From contig CALKAM010000156.1 in assembly GCA_937983105.1 (NCBI GenBank), forward strand, positions 1-40,553: a stretch of DNA of 40,553 nucleotides, given 5' to 3'. Every line of letters starts with the position of its first letter. The stretch's first letter is position 1. Below the pieces are notes generated by a model that was not told where the DNA came from, made no database searches, and was given only the letters and a program-made list of their open reading frames with translations. The translations under genes were made by a program, and so were the position numbers. The stretch is from Planifilum sp021793745. Lineage in GTDB: Bacteria; Bacillota; Bacilli; Thermoactinomycetales; DSM-44946. Below are positions 15,337 through 23,706 of this stretch, one piece after another.

Positions 15337-16488
15337 TCACCGACCATCAGCGAACCACAGGTGACTGATGGCCGCCGCTCCCCGGAAAAATCGGATGACG
15401 GACTGCTCCAGCAGTTCACCCCCCCTTTGCATGGCCTCCTCCGGGGGAATCGGACCGTCAACGATGGGCAACACCGCCGCAAATCCCTCCGCCTCCAACG
15501 TCTTTACGTCCTCCCCGACGGCGCCGGTGAAGGCCACGACCGGCACCCCCTGCCGCTTGGCCATGCGGGCCAATCCCACCGGTCCCTTTCCATGGAGGGA
15601 TTGCCCATCGATGCGCCCTTCCCCGGTCAACACGAGATCGCTGGCGGCGATTTTTTCCTCCAGGCCCATCACCTCCGCGATCAGAGAAAAGCCGGGGACG
15701 AGCTCCGCCCCGCACAGGGCGACGAGGGCGGCCCCCAATCCCCCGGCCGCGCCGCTTCCCGGCCGGAGGGATACGGCTTTGCCAACGGCATCCAGCCGGC
15801 GGGCATAATGTTCCATCCCCGCCTTCAGTCGGGGAAGCATCTGGGGATCGGCGCCCTTTTGGGGGGCAAAAACCGGGACCGCCCCCTCCGGACCCGTGAG
15901 GGGGTTGTCCACATCGCAGGCGACGACGATCCGCGTTTGAAGGATCCTGGGATCGATGCCGGCCGGATCGATCCGCTCCACCATGCCGAGCGCCTGTCCC
16001 CCCGGAGGCACCTCCCTCCCGTCCCGATCGAGGATCCGCACCCCCAGCGCCTGCAAGAGTCCGATCCCTCCGTCCACCGTGGCACTGCCGCCCAATCCGA
16101 CCACGATTTCGGACGGGCTGTGTTTCAAGGCGTCGCGCAGCAGCTCCCCCGTTCCCCGGGAGGTGGTCCGCCAGGGGTCCCGCTCTCCCTTCGGAACGAG
16201 CGGCAATCCCGATGCAGCCGCCACCTCCAGCACGACCCGGCCGTCGGGAAGCAGACCATAGGCCGCCTCCACCGGTTCCCCCAGGGGACCCGTCACCCGC
16301 CGAAACACCTTTTCCCCGCCGCAGGCCCGGATCAGGGCATCCACCGTCCCCTCGCCACCGTCGGCCAATAGCGCCTGCTCCACCTCCACCGAGGAAAAGG
16401 AGGCGCGCAGACCGGCAGCCATTCGATCCCCCGCCTCCAGGCTGCTCATGCTTCCCTTAAACGAATCGGGAGCGATCAAAACGCGCAA
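15337..16488 (-). CDS. glxK: Glycerate kinase (GlxK/GarK family)
   Basis: This 383-residue cytoplasmic enzyme phosphorylates D-glycerate with ATP (2-phosphoglycerate product is usual for this family). Characteristic parts are LIAPDSFKGSMSSLEAGDRMA at the start, ADGGEGTVDAL, GLGGSATVDGG, ACDVDNPLTGPEGA and LTGEGRIDGQSLHGKGPVGLA. The start is a TTG at 16488 with AAAGGAGAAGGG upstream. The frame is open further upstream but that part is the antisense/out-of-frame reading of the CoA-binding gene. It lies 14 bases after that gene and is probably co-transcribed with it. Confidence 0.93.
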   Translation of the reverse strand: MRVLIAPDSFKGSMSSLEAGDRMAAGLRASFSSVEVEQALLADGGEGTVDALIRACGGEKVFRRVTGPLGEPVEAAYGLLPDGRVVLEVAAASGLPLVPKGERDPWRTTSRGTGELLRDALKHSPSEIVVGLGGSATVDGGIGLLQALGVRILDRDGREVPPGGQALGMVERIDPAGIDPRILQTRIVVACDVDNPLTGPEGAVPVFAPQKGADPQMLPRLKAGMEHYARRLDAVGKAVSLRPGSGAAGGLGAALVALCGAELVPGFSLIAEVMGLEEKIAASDLVLTGEGRIDGQSLHGKGPVGLARMAKRQGVPVVAFTGAVGEDVKTLEAEGFAAVLPIVDGPIPPEEAMQRGGELLEQSVIRFFRGAAAISHLWFADGR

Positions 16489-16502
16489 TTTCCCTTCTCC
16501 TT

Positions 16503-16940
16503 TCACCGCTTGCCGATCAGAATAGCGTGTTCCACCTTGATGCAGCGATCCATGATCACCGTCATGCCGTGGGATTTTGCGTATTGGTACGCCTCTTCGT
16601 TCACGACTCCCAGCTGAGCCCACAACACGTCGGCTCCGATCTCCACCGCCTCCCGGGCGATTTCCGGAAGAAATTCGCTCCGGCGAAACACGTTGACGAT
16701 ATCCACATGCCCCTCGATTTCCTTCAACGAACCGACGGCCTGGACCCCCAAGGCCTCTTTGATCCTCGGGTTGACCGGAATAATCTCGTACCCCGCCTCC
16801 TGCATGGCCTTGGCCACCTGGTGGGAGGTGCGCTCCGGATTGTCCGACAGTCCGACGACGGCGATTCGCCGCTTTGTCTCCAGGATCTCCTTGATTTCTT
16901 CCCGGCTCGGGTTTTCCACCCTCGTCATCCCCTTTCGCAT
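16503..16940 (-). CDS. CoA-binding protein, YccU type
   Basis: This 145-residue protein has a Rossmann-like CoA-binding domain: RRIAVVGLSDNPERTSHQVA at the start of the fold, GYEIIPVNPRI, DIVNVFRRSEFLPEIA and LWAQLGVVNEEA, with VIMDRCIKVEHA near the end. Single-domain members resemble the CoA-binding part of succinyl-CoA synthetase, and their function is unclear. The ATG at 16940 has GGTGG five bases upstream and gives the usual length; another ATG lies 12 bases downstream. A TACAAT box about 20 bases before the gene suggests a promoter. Confidence 0.85.
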   Translation of the reverse strand: MRKGMTRVENPSREEIKEILETKRRIAVVGLSDNPERTSHQVAKAMQEAGYEIIPVNPRIKEALGVQAVGSLKEIEGHVDIVNVFRRSEFLPEIAREAVEIGADVLWAQLGVVNEEAYQYAKSHGMTVIMDRCIKVEHAILIGKR

Positions 16941-17259
16941 TTGTTCCACCCTTATTGTACCGCACTTACCGCGGCTCATGTCCATCGCCGGCGATGCGGT
17001 TTGTCTGCAGAAGGGGCACCTCGGGAGGAAACGCTCCCGCGATGCTGGAGCGATCAAAAGGAGCCTCCCTCACGCCCTTTTTTCCGGCCGCTGTTGCGAG
17101 GCTGGAAGAAACAAACTATTTTTGATTTGCGAAAATAAGGGAATAATAGTAGAAACGGAAGATCTTGCCTTTTCCGGATCAAACCGTTTCCGCCGCACCA
17201 AGGGGAGGATGGGGGACTCCTTCCCGTGTGCCGCGGAATAACAAAACGAGGTGAGACCC
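16941..17259. other. Divergent promoter region between the CoA-binding gene and prkA
   Basis: The stretch contains a TACAAT box for the leftward gene near 16955 and an AT-rich segment at 17108-17160 before prkA. In Bacillus prkA is under mother-cell sigma factors, but I could not place a convincing sigma-E or sigma-K promoter here. No gene is visible. Confidence 0.4.
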
Positions 17260-19155
17260 ATGGCGTTGTTGGACAAACTGAACGTTTATCAGCGGCAGGA
17301 GGCGTCGCTGAAATGGGAGGGGACGTTCCTGGACTATCTGGAGATGGTCAAAGAGCGGCCCCATATCGCCCAGCACGCCCACGCGCGCATCTACCGGATG
17401 ATCCAGGACGCCGGGGTAGAAGTATCCGGAGAACGTCGCAACTATAAATTTTTCAGCGAAGAACTGTTCGGTTTGGAAGAGACGATCCGAACCCTGGTGG
17501 AAGAATACTTTCAACCTTCGGCGGAGCGGCTGGACGTCCGCAAGCGCCTGCTGCTCCTGATGGGGCCTGTCAGCGGAGGAAAGTCCACCATCGTTTCCCT
17601 GCTGAAGCGGGGATTGGAACGGTATACCCGGACCGACGCCGGCGCCGTATACGGGATCAAAGGATGTCCCATGCACGAGGAACCCCTTCACCTGATTCCG
17701 GAGAGTTTGAGGGCTGAATTTTACGAAGAGTATGGAATACACATCGAAGGAACCCTGTGCCCGGTCTGCCGCCACCGGCTGGATACCGAATGGGAAGGGG
17801 ACGTCGGGCGGGTTCCGGTGGAGCGCATCCTGTTTTCCGAAGAGCGGAGGGTGGGCATCGGCACCTTTGCTCCCTCCGATCCCAAATCCCAGGACATCTC
17901 GGAATTGACCGGCAGCATCGACTTTTCCACGATCGCCACCTACGGATCCGAGTCGGACCCTCGGGCCTATCGCTTTGACGGCGAACTGAACATCGCCAAC
18001 CGGGGAATGATGGAGTTTCAGGAAATGCTCAAATGCGACGAAAAGTTCCTGTGGAACCTGCTTTCCCTCACCCAGGAGGGCAATTTCAAGGCCGGCCGTT
18101 TCGCCCTCATCTCCGCCGATGAGCTGGTGATCGCCCACACCAACGAAGCGGAGTATCGCCATTTTATCAGCAACAAGAAAAATGAGGCCCTCCATTCCCG
18201 GATCATCGTCATCAAAGTGCCTTACAACCTGCAGGTGAGCCAGGAGGAGCGGATTTACCGCAAAATGATCCGACAGAGCAATCTGAATCGGATGCATATC
18301 GCCCCCCACGCCCTGTGGACGGCGGCGGTCTTCTCCATCCTGACTCGGCTGAAGGATTCCAAGCAGCCCAACATGGATCGACTGAAAAAGATGCGCCTGT
18401 ACGACGGGCAGGAGGTGGAGGGCGTCTCCGCCAAGCAGGTAGAGGAGCTGAAAAAGGAATTTCCCGATGAAGGAATGTCGGGGATCGATCCCCGGTACGT
18501 GATGAACCGGATCTCCAGTGCCCTGATCGAGGGCGAGAAGAACTGCATCAATGCCCTGGATATCCTCCGCTCCCTCAAAAACGGCCTGGATCAGCATCCG
18601 TCCATCACCGCCGAAGAGAAGGAGCAGGCCCTCAACCTGATCTCCGTCGCCCGGGCGGAATACGACGAGGTGGCCAAAAAAGAAGTGCAGAAAGCCTTCG
18701 TCTACTCCTTTGAAGAATCGGCCCGAACGCTCCTCAACAATTATCTGGATAACGTGGAGGCCTACTGCGGCGGCCACCGGCTGAAGGATCCCCTGACCGG
18801 AGAAGCCCTGGATCCCGACGAAAAGCTGATGCGGTCCATCGAAGAGCAGATCGGCATCACGGAAAACGGCAAACGGGCCTTCCGGGAGGAGATCCTGATC
18901 CGCATCTCCTATTACGCCCGCAAGGGAAAAACCTTCGACTACACCTCCCATCCGCGCCTGAAGGAAGCGATCGAGAAAAAGCTGTTCAGCGACCTGAAGG
19001 ACGTGGTGAAAATCACCACCTCCAGCAAAACCCCGGATGAAACCCAACTGAAACGGGTGAACGAAGTCGTTTCCCGGCTGATCGATCACCACGGATATTG
19101 CGCCGTCTGCGCCAACGACCTGTTGACCTATGTGGGCAGCTTGCTCAATCGTTGA
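17260..19155 (+). CDS. prkA: PrkA serine protein kinase / AAA-type sporulation protein
   Basis: This 631-residue protein has exactly the length of B. subtilis PrkA. The N-terminal AAA domain has Walker A GPVSGGKST (102-110). The family-specific segments AVYGIKGCPMHEEPLHL, the Cys pair CPVCRH, and ANRGMMEFQEMLKCDEKFLW follow; the C-terminal PrkA domain ends with HHGYCAVCANDLLTY. Homologues (PrkA, E. coli YeaG) act in stress and sporulation; kinase and protease activities have both been proposed. The ATG at 17260 has GAGG eight bases upstream; a GTG at 17251 is in frame but overlaps it. First gene of the prkA-yhbH-spoVR operon. Confidence 0.95.
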   Translation: MALLDKLNVYQRQEASLKWEGTFLDYLEMVKERPHIAQHAHARIYRMIQDAGVEVSGERRNYKFFSEELFGLEETIRTLVEEYFQPSAERLDVRKRLLLLMGPVSGGKSTIVSLLKRGLERYTRTDAGAVYGIKGCPMHEEPLHLIPESLRAEFYEEYGIHIEGTLCPVCRHRLDTEWEGDVGRVPVERILFSEERRVGIGTFAPSDPKSQDISELTGSIDFSTIATYGSESDPRAYRFDGELNIANRGMMEFQEMLKCDEKFLWNLLSLTQEGNFKAGRFALISADELVIAHTNEAEYRHFISNKKNEALHSRIIVIKVPYNLQVSQEERIYRKMIRQSNLNRMHIAPHALWTAAVFSILTRLKDSKQPNMDRLKKMRLYDGQEVEGVSAKQVEELKKEFPDEGMSGIDPRYVMNRISSALIEGEKNCINALDILRSLKNGLDQHPSITAEEKEQALNLISVARAEYDEVAKKEVQKAFVYSFEESARTLLNNYLDNVEAYCGGHRLKDPLTGEALDPDEKLMRSIEEQIGITENGKRAFREEILIRISYYARKGKTFDYTSHPRLKEAIEKKLFSDLKDVVKITTSSKTPDETQLKRVNEVVSRLIDHHGYCAVCANDLLTYVGSLLNR

Positions 19156-19174
19156 CCCCAAGGAGGAATGCGCC

Positions 19175-20341
19175 ATGACGGCAAAACGTCTGTTTCTCCT
19201 TTCCCGGGAGGACTGGTCCCTCCACCGGAAAGGCCAACTGGACCAGCTCCGTCACCAGGAAAGGGTTCGGGAGGCGATCCGCGAGAACCTCTCGGATTTG
19301 ATCTCCGAAGAATCGATCATCCTGAATCAAAACGGCCAAAAGGTGAAGGTGCCGATCCGCACCCTGGAAGAAGTGCGCTTCCGCTTCAACCGGGACAAAC
19401 AATCCCACGTCGGCCAAGGGGACGGCACCGGCCAACCGGGGGACATCATCGGCCGTGCCGCCCCCGGCGCCGGCCAGGGCCCCGGTGCCGGCGACCAGCC
19501 CGGTGAAGACGTCTACGAGGCGGAGGTGTCGGAGGAGGAGCTGGCCGCCATCGTCTTCGAGGGATGGGAACTGCCGGATCTGAAGCAGAAGGAGCCGGAT
19601 CAACTCCCTGCCGAGCGGCCGGTTTTCGATGATATTCGCAAACGGGGCCTGATGGGAAACCTGGACAAAAAGCGGACCTACCTGGAAAGCCTCAAGCGCA
19701 CCCTGCGGGAGGGGGGCGCCACCCCCACTCTCCTGCCGGAGGATCTGCGGTTCAAAACCTGGAACGATAGGGAGCTGCCCCAGTCCAAGGCGGCCGTCTT
19801 TGCCATGATGGACACCTCCGGCTCCATGGGAACATTTCAGAAGTGGATGGCCCGGGCGTTCTTTTACTGGATGGTCCGATTCCTCAAAACCCGGTATCCC
19901 TACGTGGAAACCGTCTTTCTGGCCCACCACACTGAAGCGATGCAGGTGACGGAGGAGCAATTTTTCCACCGGGTGGAAAGCGGAGGAACCCGCTGTTCCT
20001 CGGTGTACGAATTGGCGCTGCAGCTGATGGAAACCCGCTACCCGGCTCAGCAATACAACCTGTACGCCTACCACTTCACCGACGGGGACAACCTGCCCAG
20101 CGACAACGAACCGACCGTGGAGCTGATCCGAAGGCTCATCGAGGCGTGCAACCGCGTGGGGTACGGCGAGATCAACCCCCATGCCCGGTCGAACACCCTG
20201 ATGCAACACATGCGTTCCATCCAGCATCCGGCCTTTGTGACAGCCACCTTCCGCTCCAAGGAGGACATCCATCCGGCCCTCAAGCATTTTTTCTCCCGCT
20301 CCACCGCCGGCGAAGGAGGGAGCCGCCATGCAACCCCGTGA
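19175..20341 (+). CDS. yhbH: YhbH sporulation protein, DUF444 (VWA-like)
   Basis: This 388-residue protein is close in length to B. subtilis YhbH. It has a variable, Gly/Pro-rich linker (about 88-110) and a von Willebrand A-like domain with the metal-site motif MMDTSGSMG, followed by GGTRCSSVYELALQLM and YHFTDGDNLPSDN. Homologues (YeaH in E. coli) form a conserved set with PrkA/YeaG and SpoVR/YcgB. The start ATG at 19175 has AAGGAGG eight bases upstream, 19 bases after prkA. Its end overlaps spoVR by 14 bases, which suggests translational coupling. Confidence 0.95.
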   Translation: MTAKRLFLLSREDWSLHRKGQLDQLRHQERVREAIRENLSDLISEESIILNQNGQKVKVPIRTLEEVRFRFNRDKQSHVGQGDGTGQPGDIIGRAAPGAGQGPGAGDQPGEDVYEAEVSEEELAAIVFEGWELPDLKQKEPDQLPAERPVFDDIRKRGLMGNLDKKRTYLESLKRTLREGGATPTLLPEDLRFKTWNDRELPQSKAAVFAMMDTSGSMGTFQKWMARAFFYWMVRFLKTRYPYVETVFLAHHTEAMQVTEEQFFHRVESGGTRCSSVYELALQLMETRYPAQQYNLYAYHFTDGDNLPSDNEPTVELIRRLIEACNRVGYGEINPHARSNTLMQHMRSIQHPAFVTATFRSKEDIHPALKHFFSRSTAGEGGSRHATP

Positions 20342-21677
20342 ATTGCAGCTACTGGAGCAGTCCATTGAAGAGATCACGGAACGCTCCCTGTCCGCCGGAC
20401 TCGATTTCTTTCCGATGCGCTACGAAATCACGCCGGCGGATATTCTTTACTCCATCGGTGCCTACGGCATGCCCACCCGGTTTTCCCACTGGAGTTTCGG
20501 CAAAGCCTATTACCGGTTAAAAACCGATTACGACTTCGGTCTGAGCAAAATCTACGAGCTGGTGATCAACTCCGATCCGTGCTATGCCTTCCTGCTGGAA
20601 TCCAACTCCCTGCTTCAAAACAAACTGATCGCCGCCCATGTCCTGGCCCACAGCGACTTCTTCAAAAACAACGCCTATTTCTCCCTGACCAACCGGAACA
20701 TGGTGGAAAGCATGGCGGTCACCGCCCGCCGCATCCGCGCCTACGAAGAACAATACGGACGGAAAACCGTGGAAGCCTTCCTGGACGCGGTCCTGTCCAT
20801 CCACGAACACATCGATCCCCACACCGTCTTCCGGGACGGCACCCCCACCGGTTACCGGCCGGATCGACAAAGGGGAGCGGACGACGGCGAACCGGCCGGC
20901 TCCGACGATCCTTTCCGGGCCGCCGCAGCCCGGGAGGATACGCCTTCGGACCGATCCCGAAGGGAAGAGAAGGACCTCGTCCGCTTCATCGCCGATCGCT
21001 CGCCGGTCCTGGAGGGATGGGAGCGGGAAATCATGTACCGGCTCCGGGAGGAGATGCTGTACTTCTGGCCCCAGTTGGAAACCAAGATCATGAACGAAGG
21101 ATGGGCCACCTTCTGGCACGTGCAGATCCTCCGGGAAATGGACCTGGAAGAAGACGAGGCCATTGAATTCGCCGCCATGCACGCCCGGCTCATCCAACCC
21201 CCGGTGACGGGGATCAATCCGTATCTTTTGGGATGGAAAATGTTCGTCTGGCTGGACCGCCACCTGGGCCGGGAGGCCATCTTCGACATCCGGGCCACCG
21301 ATTCCGACGTCTCCTTCCTGCGCAACTATCTGAACAAGGAGCTGGCGGAGGAGATGGATCTCTTTGTCTTCCGCCGCAGCGGCGACCATTGGAGGATCAC
21401 CTCCAAGGACGTGGAAGAGGTGCGGGAACACCTCATCCGCTCCCGCATCAACGGAGGATACCCGTATATCGTGGCCTGCGACGACAATTACCAAAACCGG
21501 GGGGAACTCTACCTGCTCCACCGCTACGACGGAACGGAACTGGACACCCGCTACATCGCCAAGACGCTGCCCATGGTCCATCGCCTCTGGGGTCGCCCCG
21601 TTCATCTGGAAACGGTGATCAGCGACCGGAACGTCCGCTTCACCTGGGACGGCAAGAAGTTATCCCACCGGGCGTGA
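20328..21677 (+). CDS. spoVR: SpoVR family stage V sporulation protein
   Basis: This 449-residue protein matches SpoVR, needed for spore cortex formation in B. subtilis. Family stretches include FFPMRYEITPADILY, GMPTRFSHWSFGKAY, ELVINSDPCYAFLLESNS, AHVLAHSDFFKNN and the later MNEGWATFWH and NPYLLGWKMF. The His-rich conserved blocks suggest a metal site but the biochemical activity is unknown. A stretch at about 175-215 rich in Asp, Arg and Pro is a variable loop. Last gene of the prkA-yhbH-spoVR operon, with GAAGGAGGGAG before its ATG inside the end of yhbH. Confidence 0.95.
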   Translation: MQPRELQLLEQSIEEITERSLSAGLDFFPMRYEITPADILYSIGAYGMPTRFSHWSFGKAYYRLKTDYDFGLSKIYELVINSDPCYAFLLESNSLLQNKLIAAHVLAHSDFFKNNAYFSLTNRNMVESMAVTARRIRAYEEQYGRKTVEAFLDAVLSIHEHIDPHTVFRDGTPTGYRPDRQRGADDGEPAGSDDPFRAAAAREDTPSDRSRREEKDLVRFIADRSPVLEGWEREIMYRLREEMLYFWPQLETKIMNEGWATFWHVQILREMDLEEDEAIEFAAMHARLIQPPVTGINPYLLGWKMFVWLDRHLGREAIFDIRATDSDVSFLRNYLNKELAEEMDLFVFRRSGDHWRITSKDVEEVREHLIRSRINGGYPYIVACDDNYQNRGELYLLHRYDGTELDTRYIAKTLPMVHRLWGRPVHLETVISDRNVRFTWDGKKLSHRA

Positions 21678-21894
21678 GAAAAACCCGAGAAAGGGGAAAG
21701 GGGGATCTATCCGGAGAGGAGAGGAAGCAAATTTTTTCCAAGCGGCTTGCCGCTGCATGGACCGAGGAAAAGAAGTCGTCTCCCGATTTCCGGCACTGAA
21801 GGGATGTTTGTCATCCTTCAGACGCATCTCGGGAAACGAACATCCCTGACCGGTGGTATCCGAATAGATAATCTCCGCTTCCCTCAAAACTCCC

Positions 21895-21929
21895 AACAGC
21901 CGGACCGTAAACGGATCCGGCTGTTTTTT
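21895..21929 (+). terminator. Terminator of the prkA-yhbH-spoVR operon
   Basis: AACAGCCGGA pairs with TCCGGCTGTT (21895-21904 with 21916-21925), with a CCG/CGG extension in the loop and a run of T at 21924-21929. The stretch 21678-21894 holds no supportable gene. Confidence 0.85.
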
Positions 21930-22007
21930 CTCGTTCATCTTTCAAAGGCGGTCAACAGATAGCACTGCCGACTCTCGTTTTTTTGAGTTTGGAGTTGGAC
22001 CCCCGAA

Positions 22008-22218
22008 GTGATCCTGGCCAAGAGCATTGAAACCATCGCTTTCGCTCTGATCTCCCTCGGCGGATTGATCACCCTGCCAATCGGTCTTGTTCAATTTCTG
22101 CAGACCCAAAAATATCCCGAAGAAAAGCAAAGATATCCTGTGGTGGGGGCTTGTAACGGTCAGGGCCGGCATCGCGATGATTACAAAGGTGTGGGACGAG
22201 CGCTTGAACCTCCCCTGA
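22008..22218 (+). pseudogene. Frameshifted small membrane protein gene
   Basis: From a GTG at 22008 the frame reads a typical membrane start (SIETIAFALISLGGLITLPI, then GLVQFLQTQKYPE). After about 22122 that frame turns into unlikely sequence, while the next frame continues well: KSKDILWWGLVTV, then RAGIAMITKVWDERLNLP and a stop at 22216-22218. Skipping one base near 22122 joins them into a product of about 70 residues with two hydrophobic helices. The gene seems broken by a one-base insertion, or there is a sequence error in the AAAA run at 22123-22126. The family is unknown to me. Confidence 0.5.
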
Positions 22219-22297
22219 TCCCCTAGGGAATCCTGCTCACCGATGAAACGGGGCTACCGTACGAAACAACGGAGCCCCTTCGAGAGACTTTGCAGGA

Positions 22298-22999
22298 TTA
22301 GCCGGATCCACATCCCTTTTCCGATTTCGACTCCCTTTTCTTGATAAAAGGAAAAAATCGCCGGCCGAAATCGCTGACGGAGAAATCCCCTGCGACTTGA
22401 CGGTAATAGGCCCGCTTCACCTTTTCGATGAACCAGACCGGGATGGGCCGGCCCTCGATCAAGGAATAAAAGTGGCGATATGCCTGGACCAGGTGGTCCC
22501 AACGCCCGTCGTTTCCGGGCTTCACATATTCGGAAACGTCCAGCAGCTTGGCGCGCCCCTTCTGCAGCAGCACGTTTTTCAAATGGATGTCCCGGGGATT
22601 GAGCCCCACCTGACGGGCATGGGTCCGGGCCTTTTCCACATCGTCGATCACTTGCTTCGGTATGGAAATGCCCTGAACCAGACAGTCATAGAGGGTGGGT
22701 CCCTCTTCGTAGCTCAATACCAGATAAAAGTCTCCCTTTCCGTAACAGACGGGAAAATAGGGAGACCGTCCCAGCCTCCGGTAGGCGGCATACTCATTTT
22801 CCCGGGCCTGACTGCGCCCCTCGGCATACACCTTGAACGCCAACCGGGGAAAGTGGGGATGGTGGACCACCACCCCATCGGTACCCGTCCCCACCACCGT
22901 CAGGGGCGGAGGAACGAACCGAACGTGGACCGGCTGATTTTCCGGATTCGCTTGTATGCGGATTTTTTTCAACAGAGGTTCGATGGACCGCCAAGACAT
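22298..22999 (-). CDS. Serine/threonine protein kinase-like protein (YrzF-like)
   Basis: This protein of about 233 residues has a reduced kinase fold: a glycine-poor VVGTGTDGVVVHH loop, the lysine in RLAFKVYAEG, a Glu helix RENEYAAYRRLG, hinge LVLSYEEGPTLYDCL, the catalytic-loop-like LNPRDIHLKNVLL (NPRDIHLKN in place of HRDxKxxN) and KLLDVSEYVK in place of DFG. Known B. subtilis relatives are YrzF and YbdM. The ATG at 22999 gives the family length; the frame is open to 23233 but that part is Gly/Glu-rich and unlike the family. Activity may be weak or specialised. It is divergent from the DUF3054 gene. Confidence 0.75.
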   Translation of the reverse strand: MSWRSIEPLLKKIRIQANPENQPVHVRFVPPPLTVVGTGTDGVVVHHPHFPRLAFKVYAEGRSQARENEYAAYRRLGRSPYFPVCYGKGDFYLVLSYEEGPTLYDCLVQGISIPKQVIDDVEKARTHARQVGLNPRDIHLKNVLLQKGRAKLLDVSEYVKPGNDGRWDHLVQAYRHFYSLIEGRPIPVWFIEKVKRAYYRQVAGDFSVSDFGRRFFPFIKKRESKSEKGCGSG

Positions 23000-23310
23000 C
23001 CTGTCCGCTTCCGCGCGTGCCCCTCCACCTGCGTCCCCTTCCGGTTCGGGACAACGGTCTTCTGTCGCTTCCTTCAGCAAGACGCTCTCTCTCCCTCCGA
23101 AAAACGGTGTCGAAACTGAAACCGAGCTCCTATCGCCATGGCTCCTAAATACCCTTTCCTCTCCCCCATCTACGAAAAAGCTCTCTTTGCGATCAATCCT
23201 TTTCCAATGGCCGAAAGCCCCTTCCACGACCAACGTTTATGTAATTGACACGAGTGTTGCCGCCGTTTTCAGCTATACTGGAAGGTGAACCCGTGAAAGG
23301 AGGAAAGGGG
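23000..23310. other. Intergenic stretch between a kinase-like gene and the DUF3054 gene
   Basis: The leftward kinase frame could extend here to 23233, but without a ribosome site. On the + strand a TTGACA and a TATACT occur about 23 bases apart before the DUF3054 gene, too far for a standard promoter, so I do not call one. AAAGGAGGAAAGGGG precedes the ATG at 23311. Confidence 0.4.
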
Positions 23311-23694
23311 ATGAAACACAAAACAACGACCCTGCTCGTGGTCGGCGATCTGATTGTCGTCCTTTTGTTCTCCGCGATCGGAAGGGTCAGCCATCAGATG
23401 ACCCCGGATCCCAAATCGGTTCTCTATACCGCCCTGCCCTTTGCCGTCGCCTGGCTGATTGTCGGGGCGCTGGTCGGCACCTTTAAAACGGCATCCGTCG
23501 AAGGCGTCGGACGGGCCTTCAAAATGACGATATTGACCGTGGTCCTCGCCGCCCCCTTGGGCGTTCTCCTGCGCAGCCTGCTGCTCGGACGCATGATGAT
23601 CCTCTCCTTTTGGATTGTCGGCTCGGTCAGCTTGGCGGTTTTGATGCTCGCGTGGCGTCTGTTATATGCTTATGTTAGGAAAAAGGCGGCGTGA
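23311..23694 (+). CDS. DUF3054 membrane protein
   Basis: This 127-residue protein has four hydrophobic helices and matches DUF3054: LVVGDLIVVLLFSAIGRVSH at the start, ALPFAVAWLIVGALVG in the middle and the final helix ending in WRLLYAYVRKK. Function is unknown. The ATG at 23311 has AAAGGAGGAAAGGGG upstream; a longer frame to 23245 lacks a ribosome site. It lies 12 bases before the iron alcohol dehydrogenase gene and may be co-transcribed with it. Confidence 0.85.
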   Translation: MKHKTTTLLVVGDLIVVLLFSAIGRVSHQMTPDPKSVLYTALPFAVAWLIVGALVGTFKTASVEGVGRAFKMTILTVVLAAPLGVLLRSLLLGRMMILSFWIVGSVSLAVLMLAWRLLYAYVRKKAA

Positions 23695-23706
23695 GGTGAT
23701 AGCTGA

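Noticed and set aside
16489..16965. N-terminal extension of glycerate kinase
   Set aside because: The frame is open but lies over the CoA-binding gene in a different frame; the TTG at 16488 with its ribosome site gives the normal N-terminus.
17179..19176. Long open frame on the - strand opposite prkA
   Set aside because: prkA matches its family over the full length, and the antisense reading has no motif or ribosome site of its own.
23246..23278. TTGACA and TATACT as promoter of the DUF3054 gene
   Set aside because: The spacing is about 23 bases, too long for a normal sigma-A promoter.
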